Program-made: the position numbers and the translations under genes
Assembly: GCF_021369635.1 (NCBI RefSeq)
Contig: NZ_JAJNBZ010000003.1
Location: forward strand, 124,168-188,167
Length of the DNA stretch: 64,000 nucleotides
Direction of reading: 5' to 3'
DNA from: Paenibacillus profundus
GTDB taxonomy: Bacteria; Bacillota; Bacilli; Paenibacillales; Paenibacillaceae
Notes under the pieces: generated by a model
Told to the model about the DNA's origin: nothing
Databases searched by the model: none
Seen by the model: only the letters and a program-made list of their open reading frames with translations
In this document: positions 9,250 to 16,299 of the stretch, piece by piece
Layout: each line of letters begins with the position of its first letter
Position numbering within the stretch: position 1 is the stretch's first letter

Positions 9250-10416
9250 ATGAAGGTCACCGGTGATCAAGCTCTCGTAAAAAAAATAAACACCTCGATC
9301 GCACTCGAAGCTATCCAGCTTCATGCCCCTATCTCGCGTGCGCAGGTTGCATCGATGACCGGTCTCAACAAGGCGACCGTCTCGAATCTGGTGAATGAAT
9401 TGTTAGAGCAGCAGCTTGTGCTCGAAATCGGTCCGGGACAATCCAGTGGGGGGCGAAAACCGCTCATGCTGTTGTTCAACCGCCATGCGGGCTATACCAT
9501 TGGCATCGAATTAGGCATAGGAAGCTTCACGGCAATCCTATGCGACTTATCAGGACAGATTGTGCTGGAGGAAGCCAACATTCCTATCCGCAGCAATGAA
9601 TCGGAGCATGTGATCGACAGCCTATGCGATACGATCACTGCGCTTCGCAGCCAAGCTCCCTCCGCGCCTTACGGCACGATAGGGATCGGCATCGGGGCGC
9701 CGGGAATGGTCGATGAAGAAGGCAACGTCCTGTTCGCGCCGAACTTGGGCTGGAGGAATGTTGCGCTGAAACGGGCTATAGAGGAGCGGTTTCCCGGGGC
9801 GATCGTCACTGTCGACAATGAAGCCCGCGCAGGCGCCATCGGCGAATGGGAGTACGGCGCAGGCGAGAAAGCGCAGCATCTCGTCTATATCAGCGCAGGG
9901 GCCGGCATCGGTACCGGAACGATTATCGGAGGGGAATTGTTCAAGGGCGCATATGGCTATTCTGGCGAAATGGGGCATATGACGATTGAAGCGAACGGCC
10001 GCAAATGCAGCTGCGGCAACCGGGGTTGCTGGGAGCTGTATGCTTCGGAGAAGGCGATTGCAGAAGCTGGCAAGAACGTGAGCTATCATAGCTTGGAAGA
10101 AATCATGCAAGCTGCTGAGCAGGATGAGCCGAACGCGCTTCACACGCTGCATCAGATTGGTGAGTACTTGGGCGTCGGCATCGCCAATATTATTAACACG
10201 TTTAACCCAGAGCTAGTCATTATCGGCAACAAGCTCACCCAAGCCGAACGTTGGATCCGCAAGCCGCTTCTGCGGACGGTGCAACAGCGTACACTCCAAT
10301 CGCATCAGCATGGATTGCAAATTCATTTTTCCTCGCTGCAGCAGCGTTCGACCGTGCTTGGCGCGGCCAATCAGGTCATTCAATTGTTCGTCGGACGAAC
10401 TAAAGTGTCCGTATAA
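9250..10416 (+). CDS. xylR: Xylose-responsive repressor XylR (ROK family)
   Basis: DNA-binding repressor, 388 aa. The N-terminal winged helix-turn-helix (about 25-75, with ISRAQVASMTGLNKATVSNLVNEL broken by a turn) precedes a ROK sugar-kinase-like domain. Visible are the phosphate motif TIGIELGIGSFTAILCDLSG, GIGAPGMVDEEG and the ROK zinc site CSCGNRGCWE. In the family, xylose binding releases the repressor from operators upstream of xylA (established). It is divergent from xylAB and AAGGATGAGG precedes the ATG. No clear terminator follows. Confidence 0.94.
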   Translation: MKVTGDQALVKKINTSIALEAIQLHAPISRAQVASMTGLNKATVSNLVNELLEQQLVLEIGPGQSSGGRKPLMLLFNRHAGYTIGIELGIGSFTAILCDLSGQIVLEEANIPIRSNESEHVIDSLCDTITALRSQAPSAPYGTIGIGIGAPGMVDEEGNVLFAPNLGWRNVALKRAIEERFPGAIVTVDNEARAGAIGEWEYGAGEKAQHLVYISAGAGIGTGTIIGGELFKGAYGYSGEMGHMTIEANGRKCSCGNRGCWELYASEKAIAEAGKNVSYHSLEEIMQAAEQDEPNALHTLHQIGEYLGVGIANIINTFNPELVIIGNKLTQAERWIRKPLLRTVQQRTLQSHQHGLQIHFSSLQQRSTVLGAANQVIQLFVGRTKVSV

Positions 10417-10619
10417 ACGCACAAAGGGCCGTCTACTGTCCGTTTGACTGAAAAGGAGGCGGCCTTCGATTGCGCTCAATCTCATGAATGAGCGCATGCT
10501 CGTATCCTATAGTATGTTCCGGATGCCACCATAAATGGGCATATGCATGTGCCAGATCGGATGATAGCACGCGCCGCCCCCCTGCACCATGGTTAGAGCA
10601 GCGGTATAGCGCAACATAT

Positions 10620-10633
10620 AGATAGCGCTTACA
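10620..10633 (-). promoter_or_regulatory. cre (CcpA-binding) site match
   Basis: The minus strand reads TGTAAGCGCTATCT, fitting the consensus TGWAAGCGYTWNCW at every position. No recognisable promoter or carbohydrate gene adjoins it. The identical 14-mer occurs upstream of the PL8 lyase at 63171-63184. Confidence 0.55.
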
Positions 10634-10706
10634 ATTTCCTAGAGACACGTGGAGGACTCGTCTAATGAGGCACTAGATGTTACTAGATGTTTCTATCTTC
10701 CGCTTC

Positions 10707-10799
10707 GCCCTTTGCCTCACTCTCCCATCCCGTCAGAAGATGTGGCGCACAAGCATTCCCCCCCTTGTCCCATCCCATCAGAAACTGATTCGTTTAGCC
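10707..10799 (+). repeat. Two diverged copies of the CCTTTGC..CACTCTCCC..TCAGAA repeat
   Basis: The units contain CCTTTGCCTCACTCTCCC followed by ATCCCGTCAGAA, and a shorter CCCATCCCATCAGAA. They match degenerate units of the array at 54226-54446, so the same repeat family occurs at two distant loci. Confidence 0.5.
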
Positions 10800-10982
10800 T
10801 TAATAACCTGGCTACTCTTCTAGAACAGTATGTTTTCCAGTGTTGGGCAAGTTCATCCTTTGTGTCTGACCTACGTTAGTTCTGAATCAAAGGGAGAATG
10901 GCTCAAAAGACTGGACACTCGCATCATCGCTCGCAAACCTGCTGAAAAAATCACTGCATAGAACTTAAACATTCCTTCATGT

Positions 10983-11013
10983 CAAAAAAGCCGGAATCAA
11001 CATCCCGGCTTTT
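10983..11013 (-). terminator. Rho-independent terminator of the YjcZ-like gene
   Basis: On the minus strand AAAAGCCGG pairs with CCGGCTTTT across a 10-base loop, followed by a T-run. It lies 14 bases after the stop of the small sporulation gene. Confidence 0.85.
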
Positions 11014-11026
11014 CCCCAGTGTATGG

Positions 11027-11131
11027 TTAGAACCAGCAGGAACGCAATACGATTACCAACAAAATGAAGAGAACCAAAATTACGCCTGTAGAAGTAAAGA
11101 AACCACCACATCTTCCAGCAATGTCGCTCAT
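11027..11131 (-). CDS. YjcZ-family small sporulation protein
   Basis: 34-aa peptide. The N-terminus MSDIAGRCGGFFTSTG is followed by a hydrophobic helix of about 15 residues (VILVLFILLVIVL) and the tail RSCWF. This is the typical layout of the YjcZ sporulation peptides of Bacillus and Paenibacillus: a Gly-rich head, one membrane segment and a charged aromatic end. GGAGG lies 7 bases before the ATG and a strong terminator follows, so the unit is complete. The molecular role is not known. Association with sporulation is family knowledge. Confidence 0.85.
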   Translation of the reverse strand: MSDIAGRCGGFFTSTGVILVLFILLVIVLRSCWF

Positions 11132-11343
11132 TTAATGTCCTCCTTCACCGTTATTAATGTGTACTTGCGTTGTTATTGTATGGCCTGCTGTGACAAAAAG
11201 ATTCTTTTAAATGCCCATATCCATCAAATTTGCGCTTCTGCCCTGCCAGCCTGTAGTTTGTCCACCCACTCGCATGAGCAATAACTCACATATGATAACG
11301 TGTATTCAATTATATTATCTTATGGGAAAAGGGGATGTGAAGC

Positions 11344-11538
11344 ATGACATTTCGCGACAAAGCTCTTCGTCTTCGTGGACACAATGTGCGGGTCACCACC
11401 AGAAAAGGCACTTTTACTGGAAGACTGACCTCGGTCGGCACCGATTTTCTGGTGTTGAGTTCTATTACCGGACGCCGCAGAAGAAACCGCATAATCCGGC
11501 TGGTAGAAATTATCGCCTTGCTGTCCTTGCTGCGATAA
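11344..11538 (+). CDS. Small basic Sm-like/DUF2642-type protein
   Basis: 64 aa. The core RGHNVRVTTRKGTFTGRLTSVG, broken by a turn, followed by TDFLVLSS resembles short Sm-like beta-barrel proteins of spore-forming bacteria in which two or three strands carry G.V.V.T..G...G.L..V. The C-terminus is very basic (GRRRRNRIIR) then hydrophobic. AGGGGATGTGAAGC precedes the ATG. It stands alone. A spore-coat or RNA/DNA-binding role is only inferred. Confidence 0.6.
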   Translation: MTFRDKALRLRGHNVRVTTRKGTFTGRLTSVGTDFLVLSSITGRRRRNRIIRLVEIIALLSLLR

Positions 11539-11699
11539 CCCCGGATACGAAGCGGAACGAAAACCGCCAGCATCCGTTGGCGGCTTTGTATATTTTCCTT
11601 GCATCATCATGATCTAAAGCTAGTGTTTATAGTAGCGTATTGACAAAAAAATCCTGTATAATGAAACAGAATTCATATCTATTTAGGAGGTTCATTCAA

Positions 11700-12110
11700 T
11701 TGAGTCCAAACATACATATTTTTCACGAAGCGCCTACGCCAGAGGAATATATCGCTTTGCGAGTCGCTGCCGGTCTTAGTGCCAAAAGCTTAACAGGAGC
11801 CGAAATCGCTTTGAAAAACTCCATCTTCGCAGTCACATTGAGACATGAAGACGAGCTCGTAGGCATGGGCCGAATCATCGGAGACGGCGGTTGCTTTTAT
11901 CAAGTTGTAGACATCGCGGTTGCCCCTTCTTATCAAGGCAAAGGGTTGGGGAAACTGATCATGACGGAAATCACCAATTACTTAGAGAACAATGCGCCTG
12001 ATAAATCTTATGTCAGCCTGCTAGCGGATGTCCCCGCCGATCATTTATACAAGAAGTTTGGCTTCGATTATACGCACCCCAAGTCTCTAGGCATGTATAG
12101 AAGATACTAG
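11700..12110 (+). CDS. GNAT-family N-acetyltransferase
   Basis: 136 aa starting at TTG, chosen because AGGAGG sits 9 bases upstream. An earlier in-frame ATG-led stretch runs through the promoter-like region. The acetyl-CoA motif A is VVDIAVAPSYQGKGLGKLIM, with the Q/R-x-x-G-x-G/A pyrophosphate loop as QGKGLG. The C-terminal strand VSLLADVPADHLYKKFGF is typical of GNAT proteins acting on small molecules. Substrate is unknown. A terminator follows. Confidence 0.85.
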   Translation: MSPNIHIFHEAPTPEEYIALRVAAGLSAKSLTGAEIALKNSIFAVTLRHEDELVGMGRIIGDGGCFYQVVDIAVAPSYQGKGLGKLIMTEITNYLENNAPDKSYVSLLADVPADHLYKKFGFDYTHPKSLGMYRRY

Positions 12111-12136
12111 GCAGCTGACAACTTCATGCAAACAAG

Positions 12137-12178
12137 AAATAGACCATCCTTCCAAGGAAGAGGTCTATTTTACTTTTT
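12137..12178 (+). terminator. Rho-independent terminator after the GNAT gene
   Basis: 9-bp stem AAATAGACC / GGTCTATTT with a 16-base loop containing a small CTTCC..GGAAG stem, then TACTTTTTCC. Confidence 0.75.
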
Positions 12179-12204
12179 CCACGGTATACAGAAGGATATG
12201 TGCA

Positions 12205-12235
12205 TGCAAAAAATCCCTTGCAGACGCAAGGGATT
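12205..12235 (-). terminator. Rho-independent terminator of the distal tRNA-Leu unit
   Basis: 10-bp stem AATCCCTTGC / GCAAGGGATT, followed on the minus strand by TTTTTTGCATG. It lies 15 bases past the tRNA 3' end. Confidence 0.85.
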
Positions 12236-12250
12236 AACATTCAGTATGTA

Positions 12251-12336
12251 TGGTGCGGTAGAGAGGACTCGAACCTCCACGGGCGTACGCCCACTACCCC
12301 CTCAAGATAGCGTGTCTGCCATTCCACCACTACCGC
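12251..12336 (-). tRNA. tRNA-Leu (GAG), distal copy
   Basis: 86-nt class II tRNA with encoded CCA. The acceptor GCGGTAG pairs with CTACCGC. The anticodon loop TTGAGGG gives GAG, reading CUC/CUU codons. The long variable arm GTGGGCGTACGCCC is present. It is base-for-base identical to the copy at 12680-12765 but has its own promoter and terminator. Confidence 0.95.
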
Positions 12337-12368
12337 ACATCTAATCCCTCATGAAGGGGACAACAATT

Positions 12369-12397
12369 AATATATCATCATTTGAAGCTCTTGTAAA
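12369..12397 (-). promoter_or_regulatory. Promoter of the distal tRNA-Leu
   Basis: The minus strand shows TTTACA (12397-12392), a 17-base spacer, then TATATT (12374-12369), about 33 bases before the tRNA. Good sigma-A fit. Confidence 0.7.
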
Positions 12398-12634
12398 GTG
12401 GATCGTTCCTCCGCAACGGAGGTTTCCAAAACAACTAAGACCATCAATCCGAGAAGCTGCGTTACGAAAACGCTGACAGCATTTACGAATAGACATGTAA
12501 GGCGTCCTAATGGTCCCGATCGGAACGGGATAAAACCTAGGGGCAATGCCCCCGCTGCTCGCGATCGACATTTATTTGATTTCCGTCTTATCAAATTGTC
12601 TCGAGTTGGGACCCCATCCCGCACTTCTTCCCAA
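12398..12634. other. Spacer between the two tRNA-Leu genes
   Basis: No gene is supported here. The short frames on both strands lack ribosome binding sites. The spacer separates two tRNA transcription units, with a terminator on its right and a promoter on its left. Confidence 0.5.
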
Positions 12635-12664
12635 AAACAAAAAAAGCCTTAACATCAAGGCTTT
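12635..12664 (-). terminator. Rho-independent terminator of the tRNA Glu-Lys-Leu operon
   Basis: 8-bp stem AAAGCCTT / AAGGCTTT with a 6-base loop, followed on the minus strand by TTTTTGTTTTTGGG. Confidence 0.85.
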
Positions 12665-12679
12665 ACGATTGCTTGGTTA

Positions 12680-12765
12680 TGGTGCGGTAGAGAGGACTCG
12701 AACCTCCACGGGCGTACGCCCACTACCCCCTCAAGATAGCGTGTCTGCCATTCCACCACTACCGC
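12680..12765 (-). tRNA. tRNA-Leu (GAG), proximal copy
   Basis: 86-nt tRNA identical to the copy at 12251-12336: anticodon GAG, long variable arm, encoded CCA. It is the last gene of the Glu-Lys-Leu transcript. Confidence 0.95.
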
Positions 12766-12805
12766 ACATTTTAGGGAAATATGCTACCAGCATCTCCAGA
12801 ATAAC

Positions 12806-12881
12806 TGGTGAGCCATGAAGGACTCGAACCTTCGACACCCTGATTAAAAGTCAGGTGCTCTACCAACTGAGCTAATGGCTC
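12806..12881 (-). tRNA. tRNA-Lys (TTT)
   Basis: 76 nt. Acceptor GAGCCAT / ATGGCTC, anticodon stem CTGAC/.TCAG with loop TTTTAA giving TTT, T-loop GGTTCGAGTCC, encoded CCA. Second gene of the tRNA operon. Confidence 0.96.
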
Positions 12882-12933
12882 TCATGCTGACTGAACATTG
12901 CTGTTCGCCATGATTCATTTCTAGTAAAAGAAA

Positions 12934-13008
12934 TGGTGACCCGTACGGGATTCGAACCCGTGTTCCCGCCGTGAAAGGGCGGTGTCTTAACCACTTGACC
13001 AACGGGCC
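12934..13008 (-). tRNA. tRNA-Glu (TTC)
   Basis: 75 nt. Acceptor GGCCCGT / ACGGGTC with one G-T pair, anticodon stem CCGCC/GGCGG with loop CTTTCAC giving TTC, T-loop GGTTCGAATCC, encoded CCA. First gene of the operon. Confidence 0.96.
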
Positions 13009-13049
13009 ATGGTCACACTTTCATCATCACCTCTGCGGCGACAATTAAG

Positions 13050-13078
13050 AGTATAACAAACGGCATGAACGTTGACAA
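13050..13078 (-). promoter_or_regulatory. Promoter of the tRNA Glu-Lys-Leu operon
   Basis: The minus strand has TTGTCA (13078-13073), a 17-base spacer and TATACT (13055-13050), about 42 bases before tRNA-Glu. Confidence 0.75.
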
Positions 13079-13167
13079 GCTTTTTTTTCAAAACTTTTTT
13101 TACCAATTGGCAAAATGTTTTTGTGCTGATAAGACACCACCCGCGTTACCTGCGCTTCCTCAAACGG

Positions 13168-14583
13168 TCACACTAAATACGATAAAAATACCGTCGCCGT
13201 ACCGAAATAAACAGTTAATGAAAAGATGTCATTCAACGTCGTAATCAGTGGCCCGGACGCTACGGCTGGATCGGCATTGCATTTGTACAAAATGAGCGGA
13301 ATGACAGTCCCGGCCATCGTCCCGATGATGACAGTGAGAAACAAGGAACATCCGACGACAAGGCCGAGCGCTACACTTGATTGCCATATTCCCGCCACCA
13401 AGGCCACGGATCCGCCGCATACCATACCGATAATAAGTCCTACGAACAGTTCGCGCCATAACAGACGTCGAACGATAGCTTTGTCTATATTTTCGGAAGA
13501 TAATCCACGAATGACGACAGCTAGTGATTGAGTGCCTGTATTCCCTGTCATTCCGGCAATCATGGGCATGAAGAAGGTTAACGCCACCACCTGCTGCAAT
13601 GTTTCTTCGAACCGGCTTATAATGCTGCCGGAGACGAGCCCGAGAAAGAGCAGCATAATGAGCCATGGCAGCCTGCGCCGTGCTGCGGTTACTGCATTCG
13701 TGCGAAAATCGATAGTCTTATCGGTTGCTGATAGCTTGTTAATATCCTCATGCGCCTCTTCCCGCAGGACGTCGATGACGTCATCGACGGTCACGATACC
13801 GATGAGCTTGTCATCCGCATCCACGACCGGCATGGACAGGAAGTCGTATTGCTCGAACAGCTTTGCCACTTCTTCTTGGTCTGTGTCTGCCGTTACGGAA
13901 ATAACCTTCTCGTTCATGAGCTCCTGTATCGTTTCATTCTCCTGAGCAAGCACCAGCTCCCGATAGGACAAGGTGCCGACGATACGCTTCTGTTCGTTTA
14001 CTACATAGAAATAATGCACGTGCTTCGTCAGCTCTGCGAAGGCCTTAATTTTCTCCACCGCTTCCCGCACCGTGTAGCGGTTATAGAACCACACGTAACG
14101 GTTGGTCATCAGACCGCCCGCCGTCTCCGGCTCGTAGGTGAGCAAGTGACGCACCGTGTCGCTCTCTTCCCGTTCCATCAACGAGAGGAGGAATTCCTTC
14201 GCTTCCAGACTAACGGCAGCCATCATATCGGCGACGTCGTCATTATCCATCCGGTTCAGCACTTCGGCGGCGCGTTCGCGCCCGAGCATCTGAAACGCTT
14301 CAAGCTGTAAATCCGGGTCCAGCTCGCGGATCATTTCCGTCAACTGATCGATTTCCAGAGCACTCAGCAAGTGAGATCGCTTCGTCATCTTCGCATCGCG
14401 ATAGACGACGGCCAAGTCGTACGGCTGCCAATAACGCAGCTCCCGCTTCACCTCTTCTGTCGTACCTTCTAATATGCGGTCCGCTTCCTCGAGGATATCT
14501 TCCGGTTCAGAGGGGGCTTTTCTCTTTTCTTTCATGTTGTCGCCGTCGTCACGATTGATATCTGATGATAATTTATCGCTCAC
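13168..14583 (-). CDS. mgtE: Magnesium transporter MgtE
   Basis: Inner-membrane Mg2+ channel/transporter, 471 aa. The order is a cytoplasmic N domain of superhelical repeats (about 30-130), two CBS domains (about 130-255, ending FLSMPVVDADDKLIGIVTVDDVID), a plug helix, then five membrane helices with MIAGMTGNTGTQSLAVVIRG and the ion-path ending SGPLITTLNDIFSLTVYF. Mg2+ bound between the CBS and N domains closes the pore (established). The GTG at 14583 lies 8 bases after AGGAGG. An in-frame TTG six codons earlier overlaps that site. I saw no M-box riboswitch upstream. Confidence 0.95.
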   Translation of the reverse strand: MSDKLSSDINRDDGDNMKEKRKAPSEPEDILEEADRILEGTTEEVKRELRYWQPYDLAVVYRDAKMTKRSHLLSALEIDQLTEMIRELDPDLQLEAFQMLGRERAAEVLNRMDNDDVADMMAAVSLEAKEFLLSLMEREESDTVRHLLTYEPETAGGLMTNRYVWFYNRYTVREAVEKIKAFAELTKHVHYFYVVNEQKRIVGTLSYRELVLAQENETIQELMNEKVISVTADTDQEEVAKLFEQYDFLSMPVVDADDKLIGIVTVDDVIDVLREEAHEDINKLSATDKTIDFRTNAVTAARRRLPWLIMLLFLGLVSGSIISRFEETLQQVVALTFFMPMIAGMTGNTGTQSLAVVIRGLSSENIDKAIVRRLLWRELFVGLIIGMVCGGSVALVAGIWQSSVALGLVVGCSLFLTVIIGTMAGTVIPLILYKCNADPAVASGPLITTLNDIFSLTVYFGTATVFLSYLV

Positions 14584-14713
14584 GCCGCTCACCTCCTGCA
14601 ATACTCTTTCTTACCCTATATCCAATGACATAGAACCCCTGTTCAATAATACACTACGCAATATTCACGAACTAGGACATACGATAAATCCAGTTCAAGC
14701 TCTCATAGTGTAT

Positions 14714-14761
14714 GAAAAAAAGCAAGGAATAACCACGAATGAATTCGCAGTAAATCCTTGC
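14714..14761 (-). terminator. Rho-independent terminator of the fucosidase operon
   Basis: The minus strand has GCAAGGA pairing with TCCTTGC around an inner CGAAT..ATTCG hairpin, followed by TTTTTTTC. Confidence 0.75.
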
Positions 14762-14847
14762 CCTGTCTTATATTCGATATCGTAAGGCAGCATTCCTGCC
14801 TCTGTAATCGATTTGCTTCTTTTTTCTCCGACTCATTATTTTACCGA

Positions 14848-16074
14848 TCAATATACGGCCAAGCGGCGAATCATTGGCTCTTCCATGCATTCGATTATAC
14901 GCAGGCGGATACTAGTGGTCTCGAGCGGTTCGATCCGATCGATCTTCTTGTGCCCAATCGCGCTGCCCTGCGCTACCGTCTTCCATTCCCCGTCAACCCG
15001 GGCCTCCACCACATAAGCACGGACTCGCTCCCCATACGCAATACCTTCCATCGCAATGACATGCTCGATCGCCTGTTTTTCTCCCAAGTCGAGTACAACT
15101 TCCATTCCTGCGCCCGTCGTCTCGGCAATACATTGTCCGAATCGGCGGCGGATTTCCGTTCCGAATTCCTGTACGCGCTCTACATCACAATCGGGCAGCA
15201 GGCCGCGGTCATCTGGCGAGACATTCAGGAGCAAGGTTGTCCCATGGCCAACGGAGCGGTAATACAAGTCCATCAGATGGTCTAATGAATGCAGACTGCT
15301 CTCATCATTCGGGTGCCAGAACCAATGTCTCGCCCGAATCGGCACATCACATTCCGCAGGAACCCATTCCGGCGTGGCTTCCATCCACGTGTTCATGTCG
15401 CTCGTGAACATGCTCACGCGAGCGCTTTCAGCAGTGTTCCAGCACGGATACGGAGCGACTCCATCTTCATTCCCCACCCAACGAATCGTCGGCGCGCCCA
15501 TATTGAAAATCATCGCATCCGGTTGATGCTGCTTCACAAGACCAATGATGCGCGGCCAATCGTATTGGCGACCTTCCGAGCCCGCTCCGTCGAACCAGAC
15601 TTCCACTAACGACCCATAGCCCGTCAAAAGCTCTGTGAGCTGTTCCGCATAAAAGTCATCATAAGCAGCAGGATCGCTATAGCACGCAGCATTGCGGTCC
15701 CAAGGAGATACGTACAACCCTAGAAGCATGCCCTCTTCCCGGCACGCATCGGCCACTTCACGCACCACGTCGCCTTGACCGTTCTTCCATGGGCTTGATT
15801 TCACCGAATAGTCTGTCGTCTTCGTCGGCCACAGACAGAACCCATCGTGATGCTTGGCCGTCAGGATGACATATTTGAATCCGGCCACCTTGGCCGTGCG
15901 GATCCATTGCCCCGCATCCAGCTGCGCCGGGTTGAACAATTCCGGGGAATCAGTTCCTTCTCCCCATTCCTGATCACAGTACGTATTGATCCCAAAATGA
16001 AAAAACATCCCCAATTCCAAGTCCTGCCACGCCATTTGCTGCGGGGTAGGCAAAGCCAGCTTCGTCTTCGTCAT
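14848..16074 (-). CDS. Alpha-L-fucosidase (GH29)
   Basis: Predicted cytoplasmic retaining alpha-L-fucosidase, 408 aa, with no signal peptide. The GH29 catalytic domain fills about residues 10-310: WQDLELGMFFHFGINTY, KYVILTAKHHDGFCLWPT, the nucleophile region LVEVWFDGAGS (Asp) and the stretch GTTLLLNVSPDDRGLLP. The short C-terminal beta part (about 325-408) is a trimmed F5/8-type module. The general acid in this subgroup is hard to fix by eye. AGGGAGAGGGC precedes the ATG. It lies downstream of an lplABC-type importer on the same strand, so it probably cleaves imported fucosylated oligosaccharides (inference). Confidence 0.92.
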   Translation of the reverse strand: MTKTKLALPTPQQMAWQDLELGMFFHFGINTYCDQEWGEGTDSPELFNPAQLDAGQWIRTAKVAGFKYVILTAKHHDGFCLWPTKTTDYSVKSSPWKNGQGDVVREVADACREEGMLLGLYVSPWDRNAACYSDPAAYDDFYAEQLTELLTGYGSLVEVWFDGAGSEGRQYDWPRIIGLVKQHQPDAMIFNMGAPTIRWVGNEDGVAPYPCWNTAESARVSMFTSDMNTWMEATPEWVPAECDVPIRARHWFWHPNDESSLHSLDHLMDLYYRSVGHGTTLLLNVSPDDRGLLPDCDVERVQEFGTEIRRRFGQCIAETTGAGMEVVLDLGEKQAIEHVIAMEGIAYGERVRAYVVEARVDGEWKTVAQGSAIGHKKIDRIEPLETTSIRLRIIECMEEPMIRRLAVY

Positions 16075-16252
16075 AACGCCCTCTCCCTTACTTCAAATTA
16101 GTAATGTGGTCAGACAGTTGCGACAAGCGTTTTCGATAACATTATAAGTCGTTCTGCACCATGCAAGAACCTATTATGACTTCGAGATAGTGGAGTTAAA
16201 TCCTTCATCAATAAGCAAATGGAAGCATGAAAATGTGCGCGCTGTCAAGCAG

Positions 16253-16284
16253 CTATCCGCCGGCAGCATGACACCGGCGGATAG
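16253..16284 (-). terminator. Hairpin after the solute-binding-protein gene
   Basis: Perfect 11-bp stem CTATCCGCCGG / CCGGCGGATAG with a 10-base loop, 15 bases after the stop. No T-run follows on the minus strand, so it may stabilise mRNA or attenuate read-through into the fucosidase gene. Confidence 0.6.
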
Positions 16285-16299
16285 TATAGAAAGCAACCT

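Larger units (their letters stand above)
10417..11026. other. Intergenic region with hairpin, cre match and diverged repeats
   Basis: No reliable gene. A minus-strand frame of 71 codons (10433-10648) lacks a ribosome binding site and looks like nothing I know. An 8-bp stem TGCGCTCA / TGAGCGCA sits at 10471-10496. A perfect cre match is at 10620-10633 and repeat units are at 10707-10799. The YjcZ-gene terminator lies at the right end. Confidence 0.5.

Noticed and set aside
10433-10648. 71-codon minus-strand frame containing the cre site
   Set aside because: No ribosome binding site and no recognisable sequence. Kept only as a remark in the intergenic entry.
11640-11662. TTGACA followed by TATAAT before the GNAT gene
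   Set aside because: Spacing is only 11 bases, too short for a sigma-A promoter. A real promoter may use only one of the two.
14584-14847. Possible M-box (magnesium) riboswitch upstream of mgtE
   Set aside because: None of the conserved M-box sequence blocks was seen, and the segment mainly holds the fucosidase-operon terminator.
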